A DNA stretch of 64,000 nt from contig NZ_JADJNN010000002.1 of the NCBI RefSeq assembly GCF_016714285.1, forward strand, positions 395,001-459,000, in the 5' to 3' direction. The notes under the pieces were generated by a model, which was not told the origin of the DNA, ran no database searches, and was given only the letters and a program-made list of their open reading frames with translations. The first letter of the stretch is position 1; every line of letters begins with the position of its first letter. Shown here piece after piece: positions 7,783 to 15,083 of this stretch. Source of the DNA: Nannocystis sp. Its GTDB lineage: Bacteria; Myxococcota_A; Polyangia; Nannocystales; Nannocystaceae. Position numbers and translations under genes: made by a program.

Positions 7783-9060
7783 ATGCAGCTGGCGATCCCT
7801 CGCTTCCAGTTCCGCTTCGTGCCGGCGATGGGCAACGTGATCCATCCCGGCAATTTCCACCCGGTGGGCGCGCAGGTGGGGGCCGCGGCGCTGGTCGATC
7901 GAGCGCTCGTGGCGACGCCGGAGCGACCGGTCGCCGGCGCTGGCGGCAACTGGCTGCTCGTCGGCGGCTCGGGTGGTTTTGGCAGCGCGGCGCGGGTGGC
8001 CCTCGCCGCCGGCTTCGGGGCGCACACCCTCAACCTGTCCTTTGATGCAGGTCCACAGCCCGAGAGCTCGAACAAGCAGCGCAAGATCGGCTCGCCCGGC
8101 TTTCATCGCAGCCTGGCGATCGAGCGCCGTCTGCGGGGCCTGGGGCTTGTCGCCCGCTCGCTCACCGGCGACGCCTTTGATCCGGCGATCCGCGAGCAGA
8201 CGATCGCCGAGCTGCGACAGCACTTCGGCGGCCGTCTGCACGGGCTCGTGTGGGCCCTCGCGGCCCCGCGGGCGCTCGACCCTCGCACCGGCAAGGTGGT
8301 CCAGAGCGTGCTCAAGCCGCTCGGCAAGGCGGCGACGATCCACACCTTCACCGGCCGTGGCGACGGCCCGGCCGACGCGCCCCGCATCGCCGAGTTCACG
8401 CTCCCGCCGGGCAGCCCCGAGGAGGCCGTGGCCACCCAGTACGTGATGGGCGGCCGCATCGTCGAGCAGTGGGTCGACGCCCTCCTCGCCGCCGACCTGC
8501 TCGCCCCCGGCTTCACCCTCGTCACCATCTCGTACCGCGGTAACCCGACCAACGCCGCCGTCTATCGCGACGGCTTGATCGGCCTCGCCAAGGCCGACCT
8601 CGAGTTTCACACCCGCGCCCTCCACGAGCTGCTCCGGGCTCGCGTCGGCGGCCGCGCGGTCGCGGTGGAGGGCCCCGCCGTCGTCACCGAAGCCTCCGGC
8701 GGCATCCCCGGCGTCCCGTACTACATGGCCCAGCTGCTCGACGTAATGGGCCCGCGCTTCGAGGACCCGCTCGCCTCGATGCTGCGCATGTTCCACACCA
8801 AGCTACCTCTCGGGCTGCCTCTTGGGACAGGTGACGCGACGCTCGACGAGCACGGCCTGCTGCGCATGGATGACCGCGAGCTGACGGCCGACGTCCAGGG
8901 CGAGGTGGAGCGCCGCTACCAGCACCTGCGGCCCGGCGACCCCTTCGATGTCGCGTTGTACCAGCGCTTTATGGACGAGTACGCGCGGACCCGCGGCTTC
9001 GGCCAGCCGAGCGTCGACTACGAGGCGGAGTTCGACACCGAGGCGGTCTGCCGGGCCTGA
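7783..9060 (+). CDS. fabV: Trans-2-enoyl-CoA/ACP reductase, FabV type
   Basis: 425 residues, slightly longer than typical FabV (about 400). It reduces trans-2-enoyl thioesters with NADH in fatty-acid elongation and is the triclosan-resistant alternative to FabI. The Rossmann Gly-rich loop is VGGSGGFGSA near residue 60. The catalytic Tyr-x8-Lys is YRDGLIGLAK. The conserved tail has DDRELTADVQ and VDYEAEFD. ATG 7783 is chosen because family members begin close to a basic N terminus before NVHPxGC-like sequence (here NFHPVGAQ). It is flanked by unrelated lipoprotein genes. Two diverged palindromes lie inside it, at 8036 (TGTCC-TTTG-ATGCA) and 8816. Confidence 0.93.
   Translation: MQLAIPRFQFRFVPAMGNVIHPGNFHPVGAQVGAAALVDRALVATPERPVAGAGGNWLLVGGSGGFGSAARVALAAGFGAHTLNLSFDAGPQPESSNKQRKIGSPGFHRSLAIERRLRGLGLVARSLTGDAFDPAIREQTIAELRQHFGGRLHGLVWALAAPRALDPRTGKVVQSVLKPLGKAATIHTFTGRGDGPADAPRIAEFTLPPGSPEEAVATQYVMGGRIVEQWVDALLAADLLAPGFTLVTISYRGNPTNAAVYRDGLIGLAKADLEFHTRALHELLRARVGGRAVAVEGPAVVTEASGGIPGVPYYMAQLLDVMGPRFEDPLASMLRMFHTKLPLGLPLGTGDATLDEHGLLRMDDRELTADVQGEVERRYQHLRPGDPFDVALYQRFMDEYARTRGFGQPSVDYEAEFDTEAVCRA
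8816..8831. repeat. Diverged palindrome in fabV (TGCCT-CTTG-GGACA, then GG)
   Basis: Right arm GGACAGG intact, left arm with two mismatches. It encodes the L-P-L-G-T-G segment near the C terminus, a poorly conserved loop of FabV. Confidence 0.55.
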
Positions 9061-9096
9061 GCGGGCCGCGATACACTCGCCGCTCGGAGGTGGCCG

Positions 9097-10860
9097 ATGC
9101 GGCGGACAGCGAGCATGGGTGTTTGCGTGTGGGTGAGCCTGCTCGCGTGCGGCGGTGGCGGTGACGCGAGCACGGACGCCGCGACCGGCGGCGACCCGAG
9201 CGGCGCCACCAGCACCCCGACGAGCGGTGACCCGAGCGGCGATCCGAGCGGAGATCCGAGCGGAGATCCGGGCGGACCGACGAGCAGCGCTGCGAGCAGC
9301 GCGACGAGCGGCGACCCGAGCACGGACCCGAGCGGAGATCCCAGCGCCGACCCGAGCGGGCCCACCACGGACACCGGTGAACCACCGCCCGCGACCTGCG
9401 AGGCCGCTGGCGGCAGCGCGACGGTCAACGCGCCCGAGCTGAACGTGATCCTCAAGGACCGCTGGGAGGAGGCGTGGCTCGGCTCGGCCGCGATCGCCGA
9501 CCTCGACGGCGACGGCACGATGGAGATCGTCGTGCCGCGCGGCGAGGCGCTGATCGCCTGGAGCCCCGACGGCGCCGTGCTGTGGAAGGTGCCGGCCGCC
9601 GGTCGCATCTGGTCCAGCCCGGTGGTCGCCGACTTCGTCGGTGACGCGAAGCTCGAGGTCGCGTTCGCATCGCGCCAGCAGGTGACCCTCCTCGACGCCG
9701 CGGGCGCGGTCCTCCCGGGCTTCCCGCTCGAGTGGGAGGACGAGCTGCGCAGCCTCGCCGCCGGTGACATCGACGGCGACGGCGGTCTCGACCTCGCGGC
9801 CGCGCCGGCCCACGGCGGACCCACCGATGTGATGCACGCGTGGCGCAGCGACGGCAGCCCCGTGGCCGGCTTCCCGCCCAACGCGACCGGCAGCAGCGGC
9901 TGCGACGACAAGTGCTACCTGGCCGGCTGCTACGACCAGAACATGGCGCTCGGCGACCTCGACGGCGACGGCAAGGCCGACCTGGTCGCGCCGCACGACA
10001 ACGCGTACGTCAGCATCCACGAGGGCACCGGCGAGGCCTTCGACGCGGCCGCGATCTACCCGGTGAAGAAGACCCCGGGGGTCCGCTATCTGCACGAGCT
10101 GGCCGAGGCGATGCAGGGCTACGCCGACGACGAGGAGACCGCGCTGCAGGCCCACTTCACCAACACCGCGCCGGCGATCGCCGACATCGACGGCGACGGC
10201 AAGCGCGAGGTGATCCTGCTCGCCAGCGTGCAGAACGCGGCCCAGACCGACCGCGAGAAGGGCGTCGCCGTGTGGGTGGTCGGCCGCGACGGCGCGCGCC
10301 ACCCCAATTTCATGACGCCAGTACATCTGCCCGACTACCTCTCGGGCCTGTGGGACTACGGCGACAACATCGTCGCCATCACCAACCAGGCCAGCGTCGC
10401 CGACATCAGCCCTGAGCCGGGCCTCGAGATCGTGTTCCCGGGCTTCGACGGGGCGATCCACGCGGTGTCCGCCGCGGGCCAGGTGCTGTGGAGTCGCAAG
10501 TACACGGACGACGCCGTGGTCGCGGCCGCCGGCGTGGCGATCGGCGACCTCTCGGCCGATGGCTCGCCGGAGATCGTGTTCAACACCTACAGCACCGCGA
10601 GCGACCGCGGCGAGCTCGTGATCCTCAGCGCCACCGGCGAGCTCCTGCACCAGCTGCCGCTGCCGCGCCGCGGCGCCATGCCGGTGCCGAGCCTCGGCGA
10701 CATCGACGGCGACGGCGTCGTCGACATCGTCGTCTCGCTCAAGGACGCCGAGGACAAGGTCGAGAGCGTGCAGGTCTACCGCGTCCCCGGGTCGGCCATG
10801 AACTGCCTGCCGTGGCCGACCGGCCGCGGCAACCTGCTGCGCAGCGGACTCGTGCCGTGA
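9097..10860 (+). CDS. FG-GAP/VCBS-repeat lipoprotein
   Basis: 587 residues. The signal peptide ends VSLLAC with Cys18. A highly repetitive Asp-Pro-Ser-Gly linker (residues about 32-90) carries the propeller away from the membrane. Repeated blades from residue about 115 contain DLDGDG, DIDGDGG, DIDGDGK and DIDGDGV loops typical of calcium-binding FG-GAP/integrin-alpha-like propellers. GGAGGTGG lies before ATG 9097. The stop overlaps the next gene's start (TGATG), so the pair is probably co-transcribed; a binding propeller next to an esterase-like lipoprotein suggests joint action on an external polymer (inference). Confidence 0.85.
   Translation: MRRTASMGVCVWVSLLACGGGGDASTDAATGGDPSGATSTPTSGDPSGDPSGDPSGDPGGPTSSAASSATSGDPSTDPSGDPSADPSGPTTDTGEPPPATCEAAGGSATVNAPELNVILKDRWEEAWLGSAAIADLDGDGTMEIVVPRGEALIAWSPDGAVLWKVPAAGRIWSSPVVADFVGDAKLEVAFASRQQVTLLDAAGAVLPGFPLEWEDELRSLAAGDIDGDGGLDLAAAPAHGGPTDVMHAWRSDGSPVAGFPPNATGSSGCDDKCYLAGCYDQNMALGDLDGDGKADLVAPHDNAYVSIHEGTGEAFDAAAIYPVKKTPGVRYLHELAEAMQGYADDEETALQAHFTNTAPAIADIDGDGKREVILLASVQNAAQTDREKGVAVWVVGRDGARHPNFMTPVHLPDYLSGLWDYGDNIVAITNQASVADISPEPGLEIVFPGFDGAIHAVSAAGQVLWSRKYTDDAVVAAAGVAIGDLSADGSPEIVFNTYSTASDRGELVILSATGELLHQLPLPRRGAMPVPSLGDIDGDGVVDIVVSLKDAEDKVESVQVYRVPGSAMNCLPWPTGRGNLLRSGLVP
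9225..9290. repeat. Short tandem repeats coding for (DPSG)n
   Basis: 12-bp units of the GATCCGAGCGGA type repeat with small changes, giving DPSGDPSGDPSGDPGG in the linker of the propeller lipoprotein. Confidence 0.75.
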
Positions 10861-12077
10861 TGCGGCGTCGCGTCGCCGTCCCGTCGCTGTCGCTCGTGCT
10901 CGGCACCGCCTGCGGCGAGGGCTACCTCGCGCCCTTCGCCGACGACGAGTCGGGCGCGGGTACTTCGAGCAGCTCGGCGTCCGAGGGCAGCGGGGCGTCC
11001 GAGAGCAGCTCGGCGTCCGCGAGCAGCGGCAGCGACGCGCCCGAGGACCCGCCGCTGCCGCCCTTCGACGGCGAGCCCTTGCCGGACGCGCCCGAGGGTG
11101 TGTGGACTTGGGTCGACTTCCCGGACAGCCGCTGCCGCGATGGCAGCAGCACCGGCATCGGTGTGCGTTACGGCGCCTCCGACAACCTGGTGATCTACTT
11201 CGAGGGCGGCGGCGCCTGCTTCAACGGCTTCACCTGCCTCGCCAACGACCCGCACTTCGACGCCGACGACTTCGTCTCGTGGCGGTTGGGCGAAGGTCAC
11301 GGCGGCATCTTCAACGACGCCCGCGACGACAACCCGGTCCAGGACTGGTCGTTCATCTACGTCCCCTACTGCAGCGGCGACGTGCACGCGGGCGACAACA
11401 CCGGGGTGGAGATCGCGGACGTCGTCGGCGTGCAGGACTTCGCCGGCTACACCAACGTCGAGCTGTTCCTCGAGCGCATCGTCCCCAGCTTCGGCGCGGC
11501 GCCGCATGTGCTGGTCACCGGCGTGAGCGCGGGCGGCTTCGGGGCGGGCTTCAACTATCACCGCCTGGCGCGGGTGTTCCCCGCCAAGGTCACGCTGCTC
11601 GACGACTCGGGCCCGCCGCTGCGCGACGAGTACCTCACGCCGTGCTTGCAGCAGATGTGGCGCGAGGTCTGGGGACTCGCCGACACCTTGCCGCCCGGCT
11701 GCGAGGGCTGCAACGCGATCGACGGCGGCGGCATCTCGGAGCTCATCCGCTACATCGCCCAGGCCCACCCCGAGCAGCGCATGGGCCTCGTCTCCAGCGA
11801 GGGGGACCAGACGATCGGCACCTTCTTCAGCTTTGGCCTCGACGAGTGCGCTGGCCTCGGCGCGGCCTACACCAGCGTCCGGTTTCGCGACGGCCTGCAT
11901 GACCTGCGCGACGCCGTGATGAAGCCAACCGGCAACTGGGGCAGCTACTTCATCCCCGGCACCGACCACACGTGGATCGGCTACTCGGCCTACTACGACA
12001 CCGAAGTCGATGGTGTCCGCCTGGTCGATTGGCTCGAGGACCTGCTCGCCGGTGAGGTCCGCCACGTCAGCCCCTGA
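10860..12077 (+). CDS. Pectinacetylesterase/Notum-family lipoprotein hydrolase
   Basis: 405 residues. A short signal ends LVLGTAC, followed by a Ser/Gly/Glu linker. The catalytic part has the oxyanion-hole motif YFEGGGACF and the nucleophile motif GVSAGGFG (Ser223), a pattern seen in pectin acetylesterases, Notum and related alpha/beta hydrolases; a late TDHTWIGY supplies a plausible catalytic His. Several paired cysteines (CEGC, CLQQ) suggest disulfides in an exported protein. The natural substrate (acetylated glycan or acyl group on protein) cannot be read from sequence. The start overlaps the stop of the FG-GAP gene. Confidence 0.85.
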   Translation: MRRRVAVPSLSLVLGTACGEGYLAPFADDESGAGTSSSSASEGSGASESSSASASSGSDAPEDPPLPPFDGEPLPDAPEGVWTWVDFPDSRCRDGSSTGIGVRYGASDNLVIYFEGGGACFNGFTCLANDPHFDADDFVSWRLGEGHGGIFNDARDDNPVQDWSFIYVPYCSGDVHAGDNTGVEIADVVGVQDFAGYTNVELFLERIVPSFGAAPHVLVTGVSAGGFGAGFNYHRLARVFPAKVTLLDDSGPPLRDEYLTPCLQQMWREVWGLADTLPPGCEGCNAIDGGGISELIRYIAQAHPEQRMGLVSSEGDQTIGTFFSFGLDECAGLGAAYTSVRFRDGLHDLRDAVMKPTGNWGSYFIPGTDHTWIGYSAYYDTEVDGVRLVDWLEDLLAGEVRHVSP

Positions 12078-12095
12078 CTGTCCTTTGGGACAGGC
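12077..12095. repeat. Dispersed palindrome TGTCC-TTTG-GGACA
   Basis: Perfect core at 12079-12092, immediately after the esterase stop codon and between convergent genes. It could act as a hairpin in either transcript, but no U-tract follows. Confidence 0.85.
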
Positions 12096-12128
12096 CAGCG
12101 AAGCAGGCCAGTAACCCGGCTCGCGGGC

Positions 12129-12989
12129 TCAGTCGCGCGCGGCGACGGCGTAGACCTCGAAGGCGCTGCCGAGCCCGGCGCGGTCCATCAGCTGGACGGG
12201 CAGCTCGGCCGCGACGGCGAGGCCGCGGGCCAGCGCGCGCCCGGGCAGGCTGCTGCCGAGGCCGAAGCGCTGGAAGCCGCGGCGCAATTGCTCGCGGCCG
12301 AGGCCGGAGAAGCTGGTCCAGCGCACCGGGTCGAAGCGGGCCGCGGCGAGCAGCGCGGTCAGGCCCCGGCGGCTGAACAGGGCGAGGTGGTCGGGCGGGC
12401 AGACCATCGGGAAGCGGGCCCCGAGCGCGCGCGCCGGGATGCCGCTGCTGCTCGGGGTCGACAGCGCCAGAAAGCCGCCGGGGCGCAGCCACTGGCGGGC
12501 GCTGATCAACATGGCCTTTGGGTCAGGTACATGCTCGATGACCTCCCACATGGCGACGGCGTCGAAGCGGGCCGCGACCGGCGCGAGGTCCTGCAACCAG
12601 CAGTCGTGGATCGTGTGCCCGCGAGCACGCGCGGCGGCGGCGGTGCGGGCCCGGTCGACGCCCTCGACGCGCATGCCGAGCTCGCGCACCGCGTCGAGGA
12701 AGTGCCCCGGACCGCAGCCGATCTCCAGCACGTCGCGGCAGCCGAACTTGCGCAGCACCCGGGCCCGGGCGTCGGCCTCGGACCGCATGCGCTGCTCCTG
12801 TCCCTCCGCCGTGCTGTGGTAGTCGGGCGCCAGGTAGGTCGCCTCGACCTGGTCCGGCGGCGGCAGCTCGGCGACGAAGAGGGTGTCGCAGCGGACGCAG
12901 CGGACGTGCACGAAGCCGGCGCTGGCGAAGGCGAAGCGCGCCCGCTGGTGGCCGCAGGCCGGACAGGCGCGGGCGGGCGTTGGCGACAT
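12129..12989 (-). CDS. SAM-dependent methyltransferase with N-terminal zinc ribbon
   Basis: 286 residues. Cys9-x2-Cys12 and Cys31-x2-Cys34 form a zinc ribbon, then class I methyltransferase motifs: VLEIGCGPGHFLDAV (SAM loop, about residue 88), MWEVIEHVPDP (motif II) and LRPGGFLALSTPS. This architecture is common in sugar or lipid methyltransferases of cell-surface glycan loci. It resembles the gene at 17910. It runs convergent with the esterase gene. A diverged palindrome (TGGCC-TTTG-GGTCA) sits at 12512-12525 within the coding region. Confidence 0.85.
   Translation of the reverse strand: MSPTPARACPACGHQRARFAFASAGFVHVRCVRCDTLFVAELPPPDQVEATYLAPDYHSTAEGQEQRMRSEADARARVLRKFGCRDVLEIGCGPGHFLDAVRELGMRVEGVDRARTAAAARARGHTIHDCWLQDLAPVAARFDAVAMWEVIEHVPDPKAMLISARQWLRPGGFLALSTPSSSGIPARALGARFPMVCPPDHLALFSRRGLTALLAAARFDPVRWTSFSGLGREQLRRGFQRFGLGSSLPGRALARGLAVAAELPVQLMDRAGLGSAFEVYAVAARD
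12512..12525. repeat. Diverged palindrome TGGCC-TTTG-GGTCA
   Basis: Two mismatches to the consensus arms, with the same TTTG spacer as the copy at 12079. Inside the zinc-ribbon methyltransferase gene. Confidence 0.45.
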
Positions 12990-13063
12990 GCGCCAGACCT
13001 AACACGGCCCGGGCGGGGCGGGCCAATTCGCGGTGTACACTGCCGGCCTCACGGAGGACCACG

Positions 13064-13492
13064 ATGGCCTACGATCAAGCCACTGCCGAGCGCCTGCGCA
13101 CTGCTGTCCTGCGCACAGGGCCCGAGGGCCGCGAGCAGATCGACGAGCGCCAGATGTTCGGCGGCATCGCCCTGATGCTCGATGGCTGCATGTGCTGCGG
13201 CGTGATCGGCCACGACCTGGTCGTGCGCACCGGAGCCACCGGCGCCGCCGAGGCCCTGGGCCGACCGCACGCGCGACCGATGGACTTCACCGGCACGCCG
13301 CTGCGGGGTTTCGTCTACGTCGCACCGGACGGCTTTCGCAGCGAGGCCGAGCTCGACGAGTGGGTCGCACGCGGCCTCGCTGGCGCCCGCGAGGCCGCGC
13401 GCGAGAAGGCCGCGAAGCCGCGCAAGCGCTCGCCCCGGAACAGCTCCGCGAAGCCGACGGCCCGCCGCGCGACCGCGACCCGCGAGCGCTGA
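13064..13492 (+). CDS. TfoX N-terminal-domain protein
   Basis: 142 residues. The core EQIDERQMFGGIALMLDGCMCCGV, then RPMDFTGTPLRGFVYV and the final WVARGLAGA, fits the stand-alone TfoX-N domain family, small proteins related to the N half of the competence regulator TfoX. The last 30 residues are a Lys/Arg-rich basic tail, which may contact nucleic acid. ATG at 13064 is preceded by GGAGG. Direct biochemical function of these stand-alone domains is not known. Confidence 0.8.
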   Translation: MAYDQATAERLRTAVLRTGPEGREQIDERQMFGGIALMLDGCMCCGVIGHDLVVRTGATGAAEALGRPHARPMDFTGTPLRGFVYVAPDGFRSEAELDEWVARGLAGAREAAREKAAKPRKRSPRNSSAKPTARRATATRER

Positions 13493-13548
13493 GGCGAGCC
13501 GCGACGCCTCGCTCGATCGACCCGGCGATTTGGCATACTCGCCCGGCG

Positions 13549-14352
13549 ATGCACATCGTCGAGATCGACCGCGAGCCGTTTCACGAGCTCGAGTACCTCG
13601 ACGCGGCGCCCCGCGGGGGGACCCAGCTGCGGCGCCTGCCGCTGCTGCGCGGCCGCGCCGAGGGCTTGCCCGCCGAGCTCGACGCGCTGCTCATCTGCTC
13701 CGATCTGCAAGGTCGCGCTCGCGCCGGTGACGGCCAGCTCCGTCTGCTCGGGGAGGCGCTCGCCTTCGAGTACGCCGCCCTCGCCGAGCTCGAGCAGGTC
13801 CCACCGCCCGACTTCACCGGGGTCGTCCTCGCCGGCGACCTGTTCGCCGCCCCCGCGGCCGACCGCATGGGCGCCACCGGCGACGTGCGCGAGGTCTGGC
13901 GCGCCTTCGCCGGCGGCTTTCGCTGGGTCGCCGGCGTCGCCGGCAACCACGACCTGTTCGGCACGCCGCACGAGCAGAGCCGCTTCACCCGCGAGCCCGG
14001 CGTGCACCTGCTCGACGGCGACACGGCCCTGCTCGACGGCCTGCGCATCGCCGGCGTCGGGGGCATCTGTGGCAACCCGAACAAGCCCAACCGCCGCGCC
14101 CCCGAGGCCTTCGTCGCCGCGGTGCGCCAGCGCCTGGCTGCTCGCCCGCAGCTGCTGGTGCTGCACGAGGGCCCAGACGGCGCCTCGCCGGGTCTGCGCG
14201 GCAACCCGGAGGTGCGCGCGGCCCTCGGCAGCGGCAAGGTGCTGGTGATCTGCGGACATGTCCACTGGGACAGGCCGCTCGTGACCCTCGCGACCGGCCC
14301 GCAGCTGCTCAACGTCGACGCTCGTGTGGTGCTGCTCGAGCGGGCCAGCTAG
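13549..14352 (+). CDS. Calcineurin-like metallophosphoesterase
   Basis: 267 residues. Metal-binding motifs appear in order: LICSDLQG (replacing D-x-H), AGDLF, GNHDLFG and CGHVHW. The first motif lacks the usual His, so the first metal site may be altered. The substrate is unknown. There is no Shine-Dalgarno; CATACT lies 9 bases before ATG, so the mRNA may be leaderless. The GHVH motif codons coincide with a perfect copy of the dispersed palindrome (14259-14272). It shares its orientation with the TfoX-like gene and the GST gene. Confidence 0.82.
   Translation: MHIVEIDREPFHELEYLDAAPRGGTQLRRLPLLRGRAEGLPAELDALLICSDLQGRARAGDGQLRLLGEALAFEYAALAELEQVPPPDFTGVVLAGDLFAAPAADRMGATGDVREVWRAFAGGFRWVAGVAGNHDLFGTPHEQSRFTREPGVHLLDGDTALLDGLRIAGVGGICGNPNKPNRRAPEAFVAAVRQRLAARPQLLVLHEGPDGASPGLRGNPEVRAALGSGKVLVICGHVHWDRPLVTLATGPQLLNVDARVVLLERAS
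14259..14274. repeat. Dispersed palindrome TGTCC-ACTG-GGACA inside a catalytic motif
   Basis: Perfect 5-bp arms, encoding H-V-H-W-D-R of the phosphoesterase GHVH metal motif. GGACA also abuts the left side of the copy. Confidence 0.8.
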
Positions 14353-14435
14353 CGGCCGAGCCGCGTGAGGCCGCCGTCACGCGTCGCCCGCTGCGTGGAC
14401 ACGCACGGGCCAGATCCGGGCCTATACTCGCCGCG

Positions 14436-15080
14436 ATGCGCACGCTCTACGCCCACCCGCTGTCCGGCAACAGCCACAAGGTCCGGCTGCTGCTCGCCTT
14501 CCTCGAGCTGCCCTACGAGGAGGTCACGGTCGACCTGTCGCACGGGGAGCAGCACTCGCAGCGCTTCATGCAGCTAAACCCGCTCGGTCAGGTGCCGGTG
14601 CTGGTCGACGGCAAGGTGGTGCTGCGCGACTCGCTGGCGATTCTCGTGTACCTCGCGCGCAAGTACGGCGGCGAGGCGTGGCTGCCGGGCCACCCGGCGC
14701 AGGCCGGGGCGATCGTTCAGTGGCTGTCGCTCGCGGCCAACGAGCTGCACCACGGGCCGCACCTGGCCCGCTTGCACTTCCTGCTCGGTGTCGACCTGAA
14801 CCTCGCGGCCGCCCAGGAGCAGACCCGCCAGGTGCTCCGCCTGCTCGAGTCGCACCTCGCCACGCGGACCTGGCTCGAGCTCGAGCGACCGACCGTCGCC
14901 GACCTCGCCTGCTTCCCCTACGTCGGCCTCGCCCCGGAGGGGAAGGTGTCGCTCGAGCCCTACCCGGCGGTCCGCGCCTGGATCGATCGCGTCAAGTCGC
15001 TGCCCAACTACCCGTCGATGCCCGGGCTCGAGCCGTCGATGCCGGGGCTCGAGCCGTCGATGCCGGGGCTCGACGCCTGA
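14436..15080 (+). CDS. Glutathione S-transferase family protein
   Basis: 214 residues. The thioredoxin-like N half has HPLSGNSHKVRLLLAFL, the GQVPVLVDG cis-Pro loop and the DSLAILVYLARKYG helix; an all-helical C domain ends with PTVADLACFPY and AVRAWIDRV. These enzymes conjugate glutathione to electrophiles or act as peroxidases; the substrate is unknown. The last 21 residues are three copies of PSMPGLE from a 21-bp DNA repeat, outside the conserved fold. TATACT lies 7 bases before ATG with no ribosome-binding site, so translation may be leaderless. Confidence 0.88.
   Translation: MRTLYAHPLSGNSHKVRLLLAFLELPYEEVTVDLSHGEQHSQRFMQLNPLGQVPVLVDGKVVLRDSLAILVYLARKYGGEAWLPGHPAQAGAIVQWLSLAANELHHGPHLARLHFLLGVDLNLAAAQEQTRQVLRLLESHLATRTWLELERPTVADLACFPYVGLAPEGKVSLEPYPAVRAWIDRVKSLPNYPSMPGLEPSMPGLEPSMPGLDA
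15012..15074 (+). repeat. 21-bp tandem repeat, 3 copies, at the 3' end of the GST gene
   Basis: Unit CCGTCGATGCCGGGGCTCGAG; copies at 15012, 15033 and 15054 with one or two substitutions. It adds repeated PSMPGLE to the protein's C terminus. Confidence 0.92.
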
Positions 15081-15083
15081 GCG

